Source: Winogradskyella ursingii
GTDB taxonomy: Bacteria > Bacteroidota > Bacteroidia > Flavobacteriales > Flavobacteriaceae
Length of the DNA stretch: 64,000 nt
Direction: 5' to 3'
Assembly: GCF_013403975.1 (NCBI RefSeq)
Contig: NZ_JABFDH010000001.1
Location: forward strand, 186,001 to 250,000
Below are positions 50,857 through 59,722 of this stretch, piece by piece. The position numbers and the translations under genes are program-made. The notes under the pieces are model-generated. The model saw only the letters and a program-made list of their open reading frames with translations, did no database searches and was not told the origin of the DNA. Positions within the stretch are counted from its first letter, which is position 1; every line of letters begins with the position of its first letter.

Positions 50857-52644
50857 CTAATCGTTGAGTTCCTCAATCTTCTTTTCGAGAACTGTGATGC
50901 GTTCTTTCAAACGTCCTTCACGCTTGCTTCGTTTTTCGGCATATTCCTTTTCTATGCCGGCAATCTTAGATTTGTAATACCCTTGCATTGCGATATAAAA
51001 TGATGCGTTCGTCAAGTTATTTACGTGATTGCTTTCACCAAAATGCACTTGCTTTGTGAGCATATATCGTATCAACTTGTGAAAGATTTCCTTTTTGAAC
51101 TTCTTCTTGAAATTCTCGACCATTTCAACCTTAGTCATCTTTGAAGTGTCGCCCAAGAACTTTGAGAAATACTTTTGTTGGCTCATACAATCCACATTAT
51201 TTTCAAACAGCGATATTGAGAATGCCACCATTTCATCCGTTGAAAGTGTCTTCTTCGTATCGATGTATTTCGTCTCACGAATCATCTTAACCACTTCTTC
51301 AAACTGTCGATTGTTCTCAATTTGCTTCTTACGGATTTCCCTTTTGCTGATTTTTATGATTTGTTCTTCCGGTGTACAATCTGCCATTTTCCTGTTGGCA
51401 ACTGGTTCCGAATATGCTAAGGAATCACTTTTTGATTTCTCAAGAATCTTAACGAAAATTTTCTTGTGCTGGTATGTATCGGGATGGAACACGATGCCGT
51501 CGATAAATCCATTTTCTTTAGCTGAATTGAATTTTTCCAATGCTTTATTAAAGTTCTGCATCGCTTCTTCAAATTCAGCCTTGAGCTCATCCTCAGAATA
51601 GTCATAATGTTGATATTCTTTCTTAATGGCCTCAATCGTTGGCTCGATAGGATTTTCGATGATTTCAACGTCATCCAGCAGATAGACTTTCAACCCGTGC
51701 TTTTCCAGTTGAGCAATGACCAGCTGATTTCTCTCATCATCTGCCCAGTATTGTCGTATTTCAGGAATTAGTAATTTATTTTCTTTCTTGGATTTCTCAA
51801 TCAGCTTCAGTAACGACTTACCTTTCTTCGTTTCAAAACAAGCTGCTTTCGTACAGACCATTTTACCCTCGCCGAACAGATTGCCCTGATTGGCTGCATT
51901 GAACGGACATTCTACACAAGACCCGACTTTCGGAACCAATTTTTCATCGGCCACATCAAAGGATGCCTTTTCCAAATCATAGGTCTGGTCTTTAATCATT
52001 CTGTTTATCTGGTGCGCATTGAAATCCTCGCCCATTGTTTCCAGCATCATCTGCTGTTCCTCTGGTTCAAAGAGCGCTACACCTACACCCAACGATATGG
52101 TCATTTCGCCTTTGCGGACAAATTGCTTGAAACCGTCAATCAATCCAGCTAATTTTAGACGCTGTCTGATGAAGTTATCAGTTCTTCCCAATCGCTTCGC
52201 AATTTCAGTAGGCGCATATTTTTCGCTTAGGTAAGCAATCGCCTCAGCTTCTTCGGTCGGTTCGACATCCTGTCTTTGTAGATTCTCTATAATCTGAACT
52301 TCAAGCACATCATTGTCTTCATAAGTTCTCACGATACAGGGTACGGTCTTTTTTCCTGCCAGCTTGCTTGCACGATACCTGCGTTCGCCCATTACGATGA
52401 CGTAATGGCCATTTAGTTGCCTTACCGTGATTGGTTGCAACACACCGTGCTTTTCGATACTCTCAGATAGCTGCTGTAATGCATCTTCGTTGAAAGTCTT
52501 TCTCGGCTGTTCTGGGTCAGGCTTGATTTTGACCAATTGTAAGTTCTGAATTTGAACTACGGATGATTTCTTTCCGTTTACTTCTTTCTTGACAGTAGAT
52601 TTCGCTCTACTGCGCTTCTTTGTGGTACTCGCTTTTGTTGTCAT
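50857..52644 (-). CDS. Long ParB/Spo0J-like protein with cysteine cluster
   Basis: 595 residues from the ATG at 52644 (an alternative start at 52653 adds three). A basic tail (about 1-30) precedes a ParB N-terminal domain (LVKIKPDPEQPRKTFNEDALQQL, GERRYRASKLAG, ENLQRQDVEPTEEAEAI) and its HTH region (about 140-175). It is about twice the length of a chromosomal ParB. A putative zinc cluster (GSCVECPFNAAN...CTKAACFETKKG, about 240-280) and a charged coiled-coil tail follow. No ParA partner is encoded in the element. It may maintain the excised circle or regulate transfer. It is the last gene before the right end. Confidence 0.88.
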   Translation of the reverse strand: MTTKASTTKKRSRAKSTVKKEVNGKKSSVVQIQNLQLVKIKPDPEQPRKTFNEDALQQLSESIEKHGVLQPITVRQLNGHYVIVMGERRYRASKLAGKKTVPCIVRTYEDNDVLEVQIIENLQRQDVEPTEEAEAIAYLSEKYAPTEIAKRLGRTDNFIRQRLKLAGLIDGFKQFVRKGEMTISLGVGVALFEPEEQQMMLETMGEDFNAHQINRMIKDQTYDLEKASFDVADEKLVPKVGSCVECPFNAANQGNLFGEGKMVCTKAACFETKKGKSLLKLIEKSKKENKLLIPEIRQYWADDERNQLVIAQLEKHGLKVYLLDDVEIIENPIEPTIEAIKKEYQHYDYSEDELKAEFEEAMQNFNKALEKFNSAKENGFIDGIVFHPDTYQHKKIFVKILEKSKSDSLAYSEPVANRKMADCTPEEQIIKISKREIRKKQIENNRQFEEVVKMIRETKYIDTKKTLSTDEMVAFSISLFENNVDCMSQQKYFSKFLGDTSKMTKVEMVENFKKKFKKEIFHKLIRYMLTKQVHFGESNHVNNLTNASFYIAMQGYYKSKIAGIEKEYAEKRSKREGRLKERITVLEKKIEELND

Positions 52645-52975
52645 AATACTCAAATTTTTGATTAAACAATATTTGAGCAGAAACCAAACGGAAGATAATA
52701 TCTTTGCTCAAAAGGAAACGGAATAAATAAGCGTTGGAAGATGCGTCGGCCTTATGCCGTAGTCTTTTGATGAAAGTATTTTACGAGTTTAAATTTCGGT
52801 AATATTGTATGATAATAAACATATACCCCAATTGAATTTTCCTTGCTTGGTTTGAATACAATTGAACATTATACCATTCAGTCTATTTTATTCGATATTA
52901 AATATTGTAATTTGAAAAGAATTACTATTTTTGCATCAGACGAAACAAATAGGACTACAACTCACGAGAATTAGT

Positions 52976-52993
52976 TCACAAATCGTCAACATA
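52976..52993. promoter_or_regulatory. Putative integrase arm-type site, right end
   Basis: TCACAAATCGTCAACATA, an exact direct copy of 4316-4333, about 50 bp inside the right attachment core. The rest of 52654-53042 holds the parB promoter region and no gene. Confidence 0.6.
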
Positions 52994-53042
52994 GATAAAG
53001 ATATTTGGCAGAAGTGCCACGGCGATTGGGCTCGCTGAGCAA

Positions 53043-53066
53043 GGTTCGAGTCCCGTCCAGACCGCT
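53043..53066 (+). repeat. attR core (24-bp direct repeat, right copy)
   Basis: Identical over 24 bp to 4188-4211 (begins GGTTCGAG, ends AGACCGCT). Upstream of it the tRNA sequence is absent, so this is the duplicated core, not a second tRNA gene. Confidence 0.93.
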
Positions 53067-53080
53067 AAAATTGCAAAATT

Positions 53081-53108
53081 AAAGCTTCAAGAAATTGAGG
53101 CTTTTTTT
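53081..53108 (+). terminator. Original tRNA-Asp terminator, displaced by the element
   Basis: GCTTCAA (53084-53090) and TTGAGGC (53095-53101) form a stem followed by TTTTTTT, 15 bp after the right core. In the empty site this would follow tRNA-Asp directly. Confidence 0.75.
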
Positions 53109-53238
53109 GAAACAATACTAAAGATGTTGTGTTGTTCCAAGAGCAATCTTGGAGTAGTAGTGAGATTCTCAATTGATTTGGGAACTTACCAATGAGAAGC
53201 TTTCCTTTTTCCTCGTGAAATTGGGATGCTTTTTTGTT

Positions 53239-55299
53239 TTAGAAGGCTTTTTGGCTTTCGAAATGATAATGCAACAGTTGGTATAGGTGACTCTTCTTAA
53301 ATGGTTTTGTGAGATAGTTGTTCATTCCTGTGTCAATTGATTGATTAATGGCATCAGTTGTAACATTGGCAGAAATCCCAAATATTATGACGTCTTGGTT
53401 TGTTTTTCGTATTTCGCGTGTGGCCTCCCAGCCATTCATTTTTGGCATATGAACGTCCATAAATATTAATTGGTAATGTTTTTTTCTTGCCATATCTATA
53501 GCAATTTCCCCATTTTCTGCAGTATCTGAAGTGATATCGAGGTCATGCAAAAATTTCTTTAAGACTAGAATGTTTACTTTATTATCATCTACAATCAGAA
53601 CTTTTAAATCTGAGAGATCTAGTTTTTCCCTTAATGTTTCAATTCTTTGGCTCTGTTGATCCTCTGCTACAGGTAATATAACATTAAATTGAAATTCTGT
53701 CCCAACGTTTGGCTTACTGTTCACAGTGATTTCTCCTCCCATCATTTTTATAAAAATCTTACTGATTGCCAAACCAAGGCCACTGCCTTCGTACTGTTTT
53801 TTGATGCTATTTTCTATTTGGGTAAAGCGCTCAAAGATGGTGTTTAATTTGTTTTTTGGTATACCTATACCTGTATCTTTTATGGATATGGAAATGTTAA
53901 GTTTGCCGTCATTATTCAAAGCATCACTGTACGTAAGTGTTACACCACCTTCGTTAGTAAATTTTAGTCCATTCTTTATTATATTATTTGTAATCTGCAG
54001 AAGTTTGCTTTCATCACCTATAACCATAAGGTTTTTAGAGCTGTTAAAATCAGCTTTTAAATAAAGGTTTTTTTGTGAATATAAAAGTTGGTTGACTTCT
54101 ATTAACTCTTTTATTTTTGATATTGGATTAAATTGAATTTTTGACAGTTCAATTTTTCCGGATTCTATCTTTTCAAAATCAAGGATGTCATTAATAATGC
54201 TCAGCAGGTTATTTGAAGAGGTTTCCATAAAATTCAAATACTCCTTGTCGGTACTGCTGAGTTTGCTTTCTTTTAAAAGTTCAATAAAGCCAACAATAGC
54301 ATGGAGAGGAGTTCTAATTTCATGACTCATGTTGGAGAGAAAATCGGTTTTTGCCTGTGATGCCTTTTTAGCTCTGTTTCTCTCGATATTCAAGGTTTCA
54401 TTTGCAGACATCAATGCCAAATTAGAACTTTTCACCAGTTTGGTACTTTTTTTAGCACGGATGTAAAAAAAGATTAGTAATGAGGTTATTAAAGAAAACA
54501 CTAAGCCAGTTATGAAAGCAATTTTAGTAATCACTTTACTTTCGGCTAGCAATAATTTTTCAGAAGGCAATACAGAGACGCTCCATAATTTTTCATCTTC
54601 TCCTACAATTTTTAGTGTGTTGGAATATGAAAATAACGCAGCATTATCGAGTACAATATCTTGATTTGCACTAAAGAAAACATTATTTTTATGGTCAATT
54701 AGTTCTACACTATATTGATTTTCCAGATATTCAATGATGCGCTCAAAACTATCTTGAAAATCCATTCCGGCCGAAATGGTACCTTGAAATTTATTATCTA
54801 TGTAAACAGGCACATCTACTAGAAAAGAATTACCATCTTGAGTAAGTTCTACCCAAGAGGTCATATTTACCTTTCCACTGATACTGTGCTCAAGCCAATC
54901 CTTACGCCTATAGTCAACTTTAGAGATGTCTAAGTTGAGCGCTGCTTCGTTACCTTTTAATGGTACAATTTTTCTAATTACCATTAAGCTGTCAATCCAT
55001 TCTACAAATTTTAGAGAAGGATTTTGTTGCATTAATAAATTGGCGTCACTTTCCCAATTAGTAAAGTATTCTCCATTAGATTTTTCTAGTCTGTATTTCA
55101 GGTTTTTTAACCTTGAAATATCAGTTTGGACTATCCTCTGTATTTCTCTAGATAGTAATTGACCCGTATCGTTCACTTGCTGGCGTACAACCGAATGGTG
55201 TTTTTCTAAAGATTTGGTATATAAAAAAATCACCGAAGTTGTAAAAACAAGAAAGGTAGAAAAGGCTATAATGTGCTCTAAATAACTTTTATTAACCAA
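53239..55299 (-). CDS. Hybrid sensor histidine kinase with extracytoplasmic Cache-like sensor and receiver
   Basis: 686 residues: membrane helix (about 8-28), a periplasmic sensor of Cache/CHASE type (30-255), a second helix (258-280), coiled coil, HisKA with His326 (FLSNMSHEIRTPLHAI), HATPase (N box NIIKNGLKFT, G1 DTGIGIPKN, G2 GSGLGLAISK), then a receiver domain (VLIVDDNKVN; phosphoacceptor Asp in LIFMDVHMPKM; Lys in YLTKPF). It starts phosphorelay in response to an outside ligand; no DNA-binding output is fused. It is chromosomal, not part of the element. Confidence 0.95.
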   Translation of the reverse strand: MVNKSYLEHIIAFSTFLVFTTSVIFLYTKSLEKHHSVVRQQVNDTGQLLSREIQRIVQTDISRLKNLKYRLEKSNGEYFTNWESDANLLMQQNPSLKFVEWIDSLMVIRKIVPLKGNEAALNLDISKVDYRRKDWLEHSISGKVNMTSWVELTQDGNSFLVDVPVYIDNKFQGTISAGMDFQDSFERIIEYLENQYSVELIDHKNNVFFSANQDIVLDNAALFSYSNTLKIVGEDEKLWSVSVLPSEKLLLAESKVITKIAFITGLVFSLITSLLIFFYIRAKKSTKLVKSSNLALMSANETLNIERNRAKKASQAKTDFLSNMSHEIRTPLHAIVGFIELLKESKLSSTDKEYLNFMETSSNNLLSIINDILDFEKIESGKIELSKIQFNPISKIKELIEVNQLLYSQKNLYLKADFNSSKNLMVIGDESKLLQITNNIIKNGLKFTNEGGVTLTYSDALNNDGKLNISISIKDTGIGIPKNKLNTIFERFTQIENSIKKQYEGSGLGLAISKIFIKMMGGEITVNSKPNVGTEFQFNVILPVAEDQQSQRIETLREKLDLSDLKVLIVDDNKVNILVLKKFLHDLDITSDTAENGEIAIDMARKKHYQLIFMDVHMPKMNGWEATREIRKTNQDVIIFGISANVTTDAINQSIDTGMNNYLTKPFKKSHLYQLLHYHFESQKAF

Positions 55300-55573
55300 A
55301 ACAGATCTGGGTTAGGGACTTCAAATGTAAACTTTTTTACTAAAAATACGATATTCTGTCCAATAAATACGATTAACGGTATGTTTTGAAATTCAAATTA
55401 TTAGAGTCGATAAGTCTAAATTGTTGATTTATAGGGCTGTATTTCCTTGATTTTTCTAGATAGAAAAAAAATTTAAGACTTTGTAAATGAGCACTGCTGT
55501 AGAGTTATTAACAGGTTATGAACAGAATATATTCTTTTTGTCGAAAAAAACAAGCACTTAATCTGTTTTTTTG

Positions 55574-55802
55574 TTGTGTAATCAATAATTATTTTTATAT
55601 TTGACCTTCTCAAAAGAGAAATTAGTCCATTTTACTAATAGACATCCCTCGTCTTAAAAACGTCCCTCGTTTTATTTTAGTATAAATTTTAGGTTTTACC
55701 TAAGATAATTAATAATCCATTTTTTTACCCTTAGCACAATATTTGTTTATTGGAGCTTTTTTTATGTTTATTATTTATTTAACCCTAATATAATTTATAC
55801 TT
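55574..55802 (+). promoter_or_regulatory. Promoter and about 190-nt structured leader of the small secreted peptide gene
   Basis: TTG (55574-55576), 19 bp, TATATTTG (55596-55603). The transcript leader would be about 190 nt and has several small stems: TTCTC/GAGAA, TTAGT/ACTAA, TTAGG-TTTTA-CCTAA (55689-55703), and a repeated TCCCTCGT. The 55300-55573 part holds no gene. The structure suggests post-transcriptional control; no known riboswitch is recognised. Confidence 0.5.
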
Positions 55803-55973
55803 ATGAAGACCCTAAAAATTACTTTACTATTAGTTGCTGTAATATTGCTAACTGTTTCAGGTGTTAATCCAGGATCAAATATCGATACTGAACCAACTTA
55901 CAAAGAAAACTCAACAAATATTGATTTATTAGCGCACAAAAAAAGTAAAATTAAATTACCGACAAACGGATAA
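55803..55973 (+). CDS. Small exported peptide, 56 residues
   Basis: ATG at 55803, TAA at 55971. Signal-peptide-like start (MKTLKITLLLVAVILLTVSG), then a short polar mature part ending KKSKIKLPTNG. A hairpin with a T-run follows, and a good promoter precedes, so the gene is an isolated unit between two sensor kinases. No family is recognised. Confidence 0.65.
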   Translation: MKTLKITLLLVAVILLTVSGVNPGSNIDTEPTYKENSTNIDLLAHKKSKIKLPTNG

Positions 55974-56002
55974 TTTTTTAGTTTCAAAGAATTAAAATTA
56001 AA

Positions 56003-56029
56003 CCTCTACTTTAAAAGTAGGGGTTTTTT
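56003..56029 (+). terminator. Terminator of the small peptide gene
   Basis: CCTCTACTTT (56003-56012) pairs with AAGTAGGGG (56015-56023), followed by six T. Confidence 0.75.
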
Positions 56030-56103
56030 GTTCTAATAAAAGTTTAAGATTAAAAGAAGGATTTTTGTTATAAATTTGAGCATAACATTCAATTGCTTCA
56101 AGT

Positions 56104-58140
56104 TTGAGACGACTATCATTTAAAATCTTACTATTGCTATTTTCTATCCAGTTTGGGTACACCCAATCTTCAAATGAAAAAGTTTTAGTTGAAAGTATTC
56201 AATCATTACTTGAATTTCCTGAAGGTGAAAATCTATCTGATAACCAAAAACTTAAAAAGTTAAATCAAGCAGAAGAACTAGTTGAAGAGCTTGACAATGA
56301 CTCTATCTTTTTAGAGATCCAAAAAAAAATACGCAATCTTTACTTTAACCAGAATGATTTTGGCAACTACATAAATGCCAATCACAAAATAAAACTTGTA
56401 GCTAGAAAATTGGGAGATTCGAGCTCATTGGCATACGCCTATAATGCTCTTGGGTATGCCTTTTTTGTTACAGAAGTAAAGGATAGCTCTTATTATTACT
56501 ATCTAAAATCCGCAAATGTCTTTGATCTCATTAATGCAGAAACAGATTTATCTTACGCTTTGGGTAATTTAGCTGCCCTACAATTTGAGGGTAAAGATTA
56601 TTATGGTGCCGAGGATAACTCAATTAGAGCTTTAAAATTGATCAATGATGTTAAGGAAACTAACGAAATACAAGATCATAAATGGATATTGTATAATACG
56701 CTTGCGAATATAGCTGATGAACTTGGTAATTATGAAAAAGCTATAGACTATAATAATGAAGCTCTAGCAGTAGCTAAAGGTATGGAAGATGATTATAACA
56801 ATAGTCTTTATACGTTAAATAATATCGCTTTTATAAAACGAAAGGAAGGATTGTTTCTTGAATCAAAAAAGATTTTTTCAGAAATATTGAACACAAAAAA
56901 TCTCTTTGAGGATGATCCATCATTTTATGCTTTGGTTTTAGAAAATCTAGCCTACACCAATTTTCTCACAGGTGATTACAATAGAGATGAGATTATTGAA
57001 ATGTTTGAAGAATCCTATAAAATTGCCGATAGTCTTAATGACGAGATGACGCGAACAGGAACGTCAATTAGTATGGCGAAATTTTATAATGCAGTTGAAG
57101 AAAGGGAACAGGCTATAAAATTCGCTGAAAGGGCATATGATTTATCTAAAAGATTGGACGTAAATGACATTGCTCTTGAGTCTATGCTATTATTATCTGA
57201 ACTTACAACAGGTGAAGTTTCAAAAAAATATTTGAAAGAGCATATTAATTTAACCGATAGCTTGTTACTTGTAGAGAGAAACGTAAGAAACAAATTTGCT
57301 AGGATAGAATTTGAAACTGACCAGCTCGAGGCCGAAAACGAGCAAATTTCAAAAGAAAACCTCTATCTCGCCATATTATCTATTGGTTTACTCCTAACCG
57401 CTGCATTAATTTATGTGGTAATATCACAGCGGGCTAAAACAAAAGAACTGAAGCTAGTAAAACAGCAGCAAAAAGCCAATGAAGATATTTACAACCTAAT
57501 GTTGGGTCAACAGGATAAGGTCGATGAGGCTAGAGCTAAAGAAAAAATCCGTGTGTCTAAAGAATTACATGATGGTGTTTTGGGGAGGCTTTTTGGTACG
57601 CGTTTAAGTCTGGATAGTATTAACTTTAAGGATGGAAAAGAAGCGATGATGTCCAGAGCGGGTTATATAGGTCAGCTTAAAACTATAGAGGAAGATATCC
57701 GAAAAATTTCGCACGAACTGAATACCGATTTCGTTTCTGGTTCTGGTTTTATGGATATTGTTTCGGAGTTGATAGAAAATCAGTCACAAGCCTATGGCTT
57801 AACCTCTAATTTTGAATATACGGACGATATCAACTGGGATTTTGTGTCCAATAAAACTAAAATTAACATTTTTAGAATCATTCAAGAATCTATGCAGAAT
57901 ATTTATAAGCACGCTAACGCCGAGCATATGGAAATTAGCATTTCACTAGAAAAAAATGTAATTTGCTTGTATATTATTGACGATGGTGATGGTTTTGATA
58001 CAGCCAAAAGTAAAAAGGGTATTGGCCTTAAAAATATGAATTCACGAGTAGAAGACATTGGAGGGAGCATTAAATTCTCATCACGGCCAGAACAAGGTAC
58101 AAAGGTGAGGGTTAAAATACCCTATTCAAATCAGCTATAA
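56104..58140 (+). CDS. TPR-containing histidine kinase (HisKA_3/NarL type)
   Basis: 678 residues starting from a TTG codon; no in-frame ATG lies upstream before a stop at 56083, and the TTG gives a good signal peptide (RRLSFKILLLLFSIQFGYTQ). A series of TPR repeats (about 75-385) in the periplasm is followed by a membrane helix (about 415-435), coiled coil, HisKA_3 with His489 (KELHDGVLGRLFGTRLSL) and HATPase (NIYKHANAEH; DDGDGFD; KGIGLKNMNSRVEDIGG). The response regulator gene follows after 84 bp, forming a pair. Confidence 0.93.
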   Translation: MRRLSFKILLLLFSIQFGYTQSSNEKVLVESIQSLLEFPEGENLSDNQKLKKLNQAEELVEELDNDSIFLEIQKKIRNLYFNQNDFGNYINANHKIKLVARKLGDSSSLAYAYNALGYAFFVTEVKDSSYYYYLKSANVFDLINAETDLSYALGNLAALQFEGKDYYGAEDNSIRALKLINDVKETNEIQDHKWILYNTLANIADELGNYEKAIDYNNEALAVAKGMEDDYNNSLYTLNNIAFIKRKEGLFLESKKIFSEILNTKNLFEDDPSFYALVLENLAYTNFLTGDYNRDEIIEMFEESYKIADSLNDEMTRTGTSISMAKFYNAVEEREQAIKFAERAYDLSKRLDVNDIALESMLLLSELTTGEVSKKYLKEHINLTDSLLLVERNVRNKFARIEFETDQLEAENEQISKENLYLAILSIGLLLTAALIYVVISQRAKTKELKLVKQQQKANEDIYNLMLGQQDKVDEARAKEKIRVSKELHDGVLGRLFGTRLSLDSINFKDGKEAMMSRAGYIGQLKTIEEDIRKISHELNTDFVSGSGFMDIVSELIENQSQAYGLTSNFEYTDDINWDFVSNKTKINIFRIIQESMQNIYKHANAEHMEISISLEKNVICLYIIDDGDGFDTAKSKKGIGLKNMNSRVEDIGGSIKFSSRPEQGTKVRVKIPYSNQL

Positions 58141-58224
58141 TGACCCTTTGCTCAAAAGATTTTAAAAATTAATAAATAAGATTTGTCGAGCTATGTGTAA
58201 ATTAAAAACCAGTATATTGAGTTT

Positions 58225-58893
58225 ATGAAACATATTAACATCCTAATGGTAGATGACCACCCAATAATTATAGAGGGCTACCAAAATGTGTTAATGGCAA
58301 CCAAAGCAGAAGATCAGACCCTACTTATTGATACTGCGAACAATTGTGACACGGCAGAATTAATGATTAATAGAGCATCAAAAGGAACAGCTTACGATGT
58401 GTGTTTTTTTGATATTAGCTTACCTGCTTCCGAAGATGGCAGATTCGCATCAGGTGAAGACTTAGCGCTATTAGCAAAAAAGGTGTTGCCCAATGCCAAG
58501 ATTGTAATTCTCACCATGTTTAATGAATCTTTTAGGATTCATAACATTATTAAAGAGATAGATCCAGATGGTTTTTTGATTAAGAGCGACTTGACATCAA
58601 TGGAGTTGGCAGATGCATTCCAGCAAATACTCAAATCCCCTCCTTATTACAGCAGTACTGTGAGTAACTATGTAAAAAAAACTATTACTAGTGACATTTA
58701 CATTGATGATGTCAACAGAAAAATTTTACATCTTTTGTCGCAAGGTATCAAAACAAAAAGTCTTAATGAGTATATTCCTTTGTCCACAAGCGCATTAGAA
58801 AAAAGAAAAAAACAACTTAAATTATTGTTTTCTGTTACTGACGGTAAAGACGAAACTTTACTTCAAGAAGCGCGAGACAAAGGATATTTATAG
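58225..58893 (+). CDS. Response regulator, NarL/LuxR type
   Basis: 222 residues: receiver domain (ILMVDDHPIIIEGYQN; phosphoacceptor Asp63 in CFFDISLP; Thr and Lys in VILTMFN and FLIKSD). The C-terminal about 65 residues look like a degenerate GerE/LuxR HTH (NRKILHLLSQGIKTKSLNEYIPLSTSALEKRKKQLKLLF). It most probably receives phosphate from the TPR kinase just upstream. Confidence 0.9.
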   Translation: MKHINILMVDDHPIIIEGYQNVLMATKAEDQTLLIDTANNCDTAELMINRASKGTAYDVCFFDISLPASEDGRFASGEDLALLAKKVLPNAKIVILTMFNESFRIHNIIKEIDPDGFLIKSDLTSMELADAFQQILKSPPYYSSTVSNYVKKTITSDIYIDDVNRKILHLLSQGIKTKSLNEYIPLSTSALEKRKKQLKLLFSVTDGKDETLLQEARDKGYL

Positions 58894-59093
58894 TTTTTGC
58901 GAAAAATATTGACGATAAATGGCAATAGAAATCTGCTTGTATATGCCGTTATACTTCAAAACTACGGTTTTTCCGCATTAAGTTTGCGGTTTAACCACAG
59001 CCCAAATTCAATTCACTAATATATATTTACCACAAGTCAACAAGAATTAATTAATCCTTTTTAAGTAATTGTTGAGTTAATAGCAAGAAAATT

Positions 59094-59127
59094 AACCTAG
59101 TCGTATTATTATGGCTAGGTTTTTTTC
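59094..59127. terminator. Terminator in the 58894-59360 gap
   Basis: AACCTAG (59094-59100) and CTAGGTT (59115-59121) followed by a T-run. It is the first recognisable element in the 467-bp gap after the response regulator; the rest to 59180 shows nothing else. Confidence 0.65.
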
Positions 59128-59180
59128 TGTTATATACCTATCCTAAATATTGTTAAAATACATTAACAAAACATTTTTGC

Positions 59181-59214
59181 AACTAAATAATTAGTTAAAA
59201 CTAAATAATTAGTT
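59181..59214. promoter_or_regulatory. Tandem BlaI-type operator
   Basis: Two copies of AACTAAATAATTAGTT (59181-59196 and 59199-59214), each a dyad AACTAA-N4-TTAGTT, with an 18-bp period. Their position upstream of the BlaI-family gene and their dyad form fit autoregulation by a dimeric BlaI/MecI repressor. Confidence 0.75.
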
Positions 59215-59360
59215 ATATTAGCAAAGTGAAATTATATTTCCACTTAAGAATTTTGAGTTTGCTATAGTTAATTTCAGTGATGTAATCCAAGATTCAAGTT
59301 TATATTAATTAGGGATTTTATTATTTTAAATAATGAGGTTCTGAAACAATTTCAGAATAA

Positions 59361-59720
59361 ATGAAACAACTAACCAAAGCAGAAGAGGAAATAATGCAAG
59401 CCCTTTGGATGCTCAATAAAGCCAATGTCAAAGCTGTAATTGAAACGCTTCCCGAGCCAAAACCTGCCTATAATACCGTATCTACAATCATTAGAATTTT
59501 AGAATCAAAAGGTTTTGTGGATTATAAAAAACAGGGCAAAGGCCACCTGTATTTTCCCATCGTAGCAAAAGAAGCGTATAGTAATCAATCCATTAATAAA
59601 TTAGTAGATAATTATTTTCAAGGATCGTTTAAGAGCATGGTCTCTTTCTTTGTGCAAAAGAATGATGTTGACGTTAAGGATATTGAAGTACTATTGGATG
59701 AAATCAATAAAAACAAATAG
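59361..59720 (+). CDS. BlaI/MecI/CopY family repressor
   Basis: 119 residues: winged helix (LTKAEEEIMQALWMLNKANVKAVIETLPEPKPAYNTVSTIIRILESKGFVDYKKQGKGHLYFPIV) then a dimerisation helix region. It probably represses itself and the next gene through the tandem operator. The M56 sensor protease follows after 2 bp, the classical BlaI-BlaR1 arrangement. No beta-lactamase gene lies nearby. Confidence 0.95.
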   Translation: MKQLTKAEEEIMQALWMLNKANVKAVIETLPEPKPAYNTVSTIIRILESKGFVDYKKQGKGHLYFPIVAKEAYSNQSINKLVDNYFQGSFKSMVSFFVQKNDVDVKDIEVLLDEINKNK

Positions 59721-59722
59721 TT

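Larger units (their letters stand above)
4188..53066. mobile_element. Integrative and conjugative element (CTnDOT-like), integrated at tRNA-Asp
   Basis: The limits are set by a perfect 24-bp direct repeat: 4188-4211, the T-arm and acceptor end of tRNA-Asp, and 53043-53066. Inside are a tyrosine recombinase at the left end, an excisionase-like protein, replication proteins, a VirB-like conjugation operon, rteC, coupling protein, relaxase, mobilization protein, ssb and a ParB-like protein. These make a complete-looking self-transmissible element. Cargo includes a ubiquitin-like conjugation operon, an RND efflux system with detoxification genes, a DNA methyltransferase and an FtsX/AhpD block. 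The native tRNA terminator now lies beyond the right repeat, consistent with insertion. Whether it still excises is not known. Confidence 0.93.

Noticed and set aside
53010-53042. A second, partial tRNA upstream of the right core
   Set aside because: Only CACGGCGA resembles tRNA-Asp there; spacing and the remaining bases do not form a D-arm or anticodon arm.
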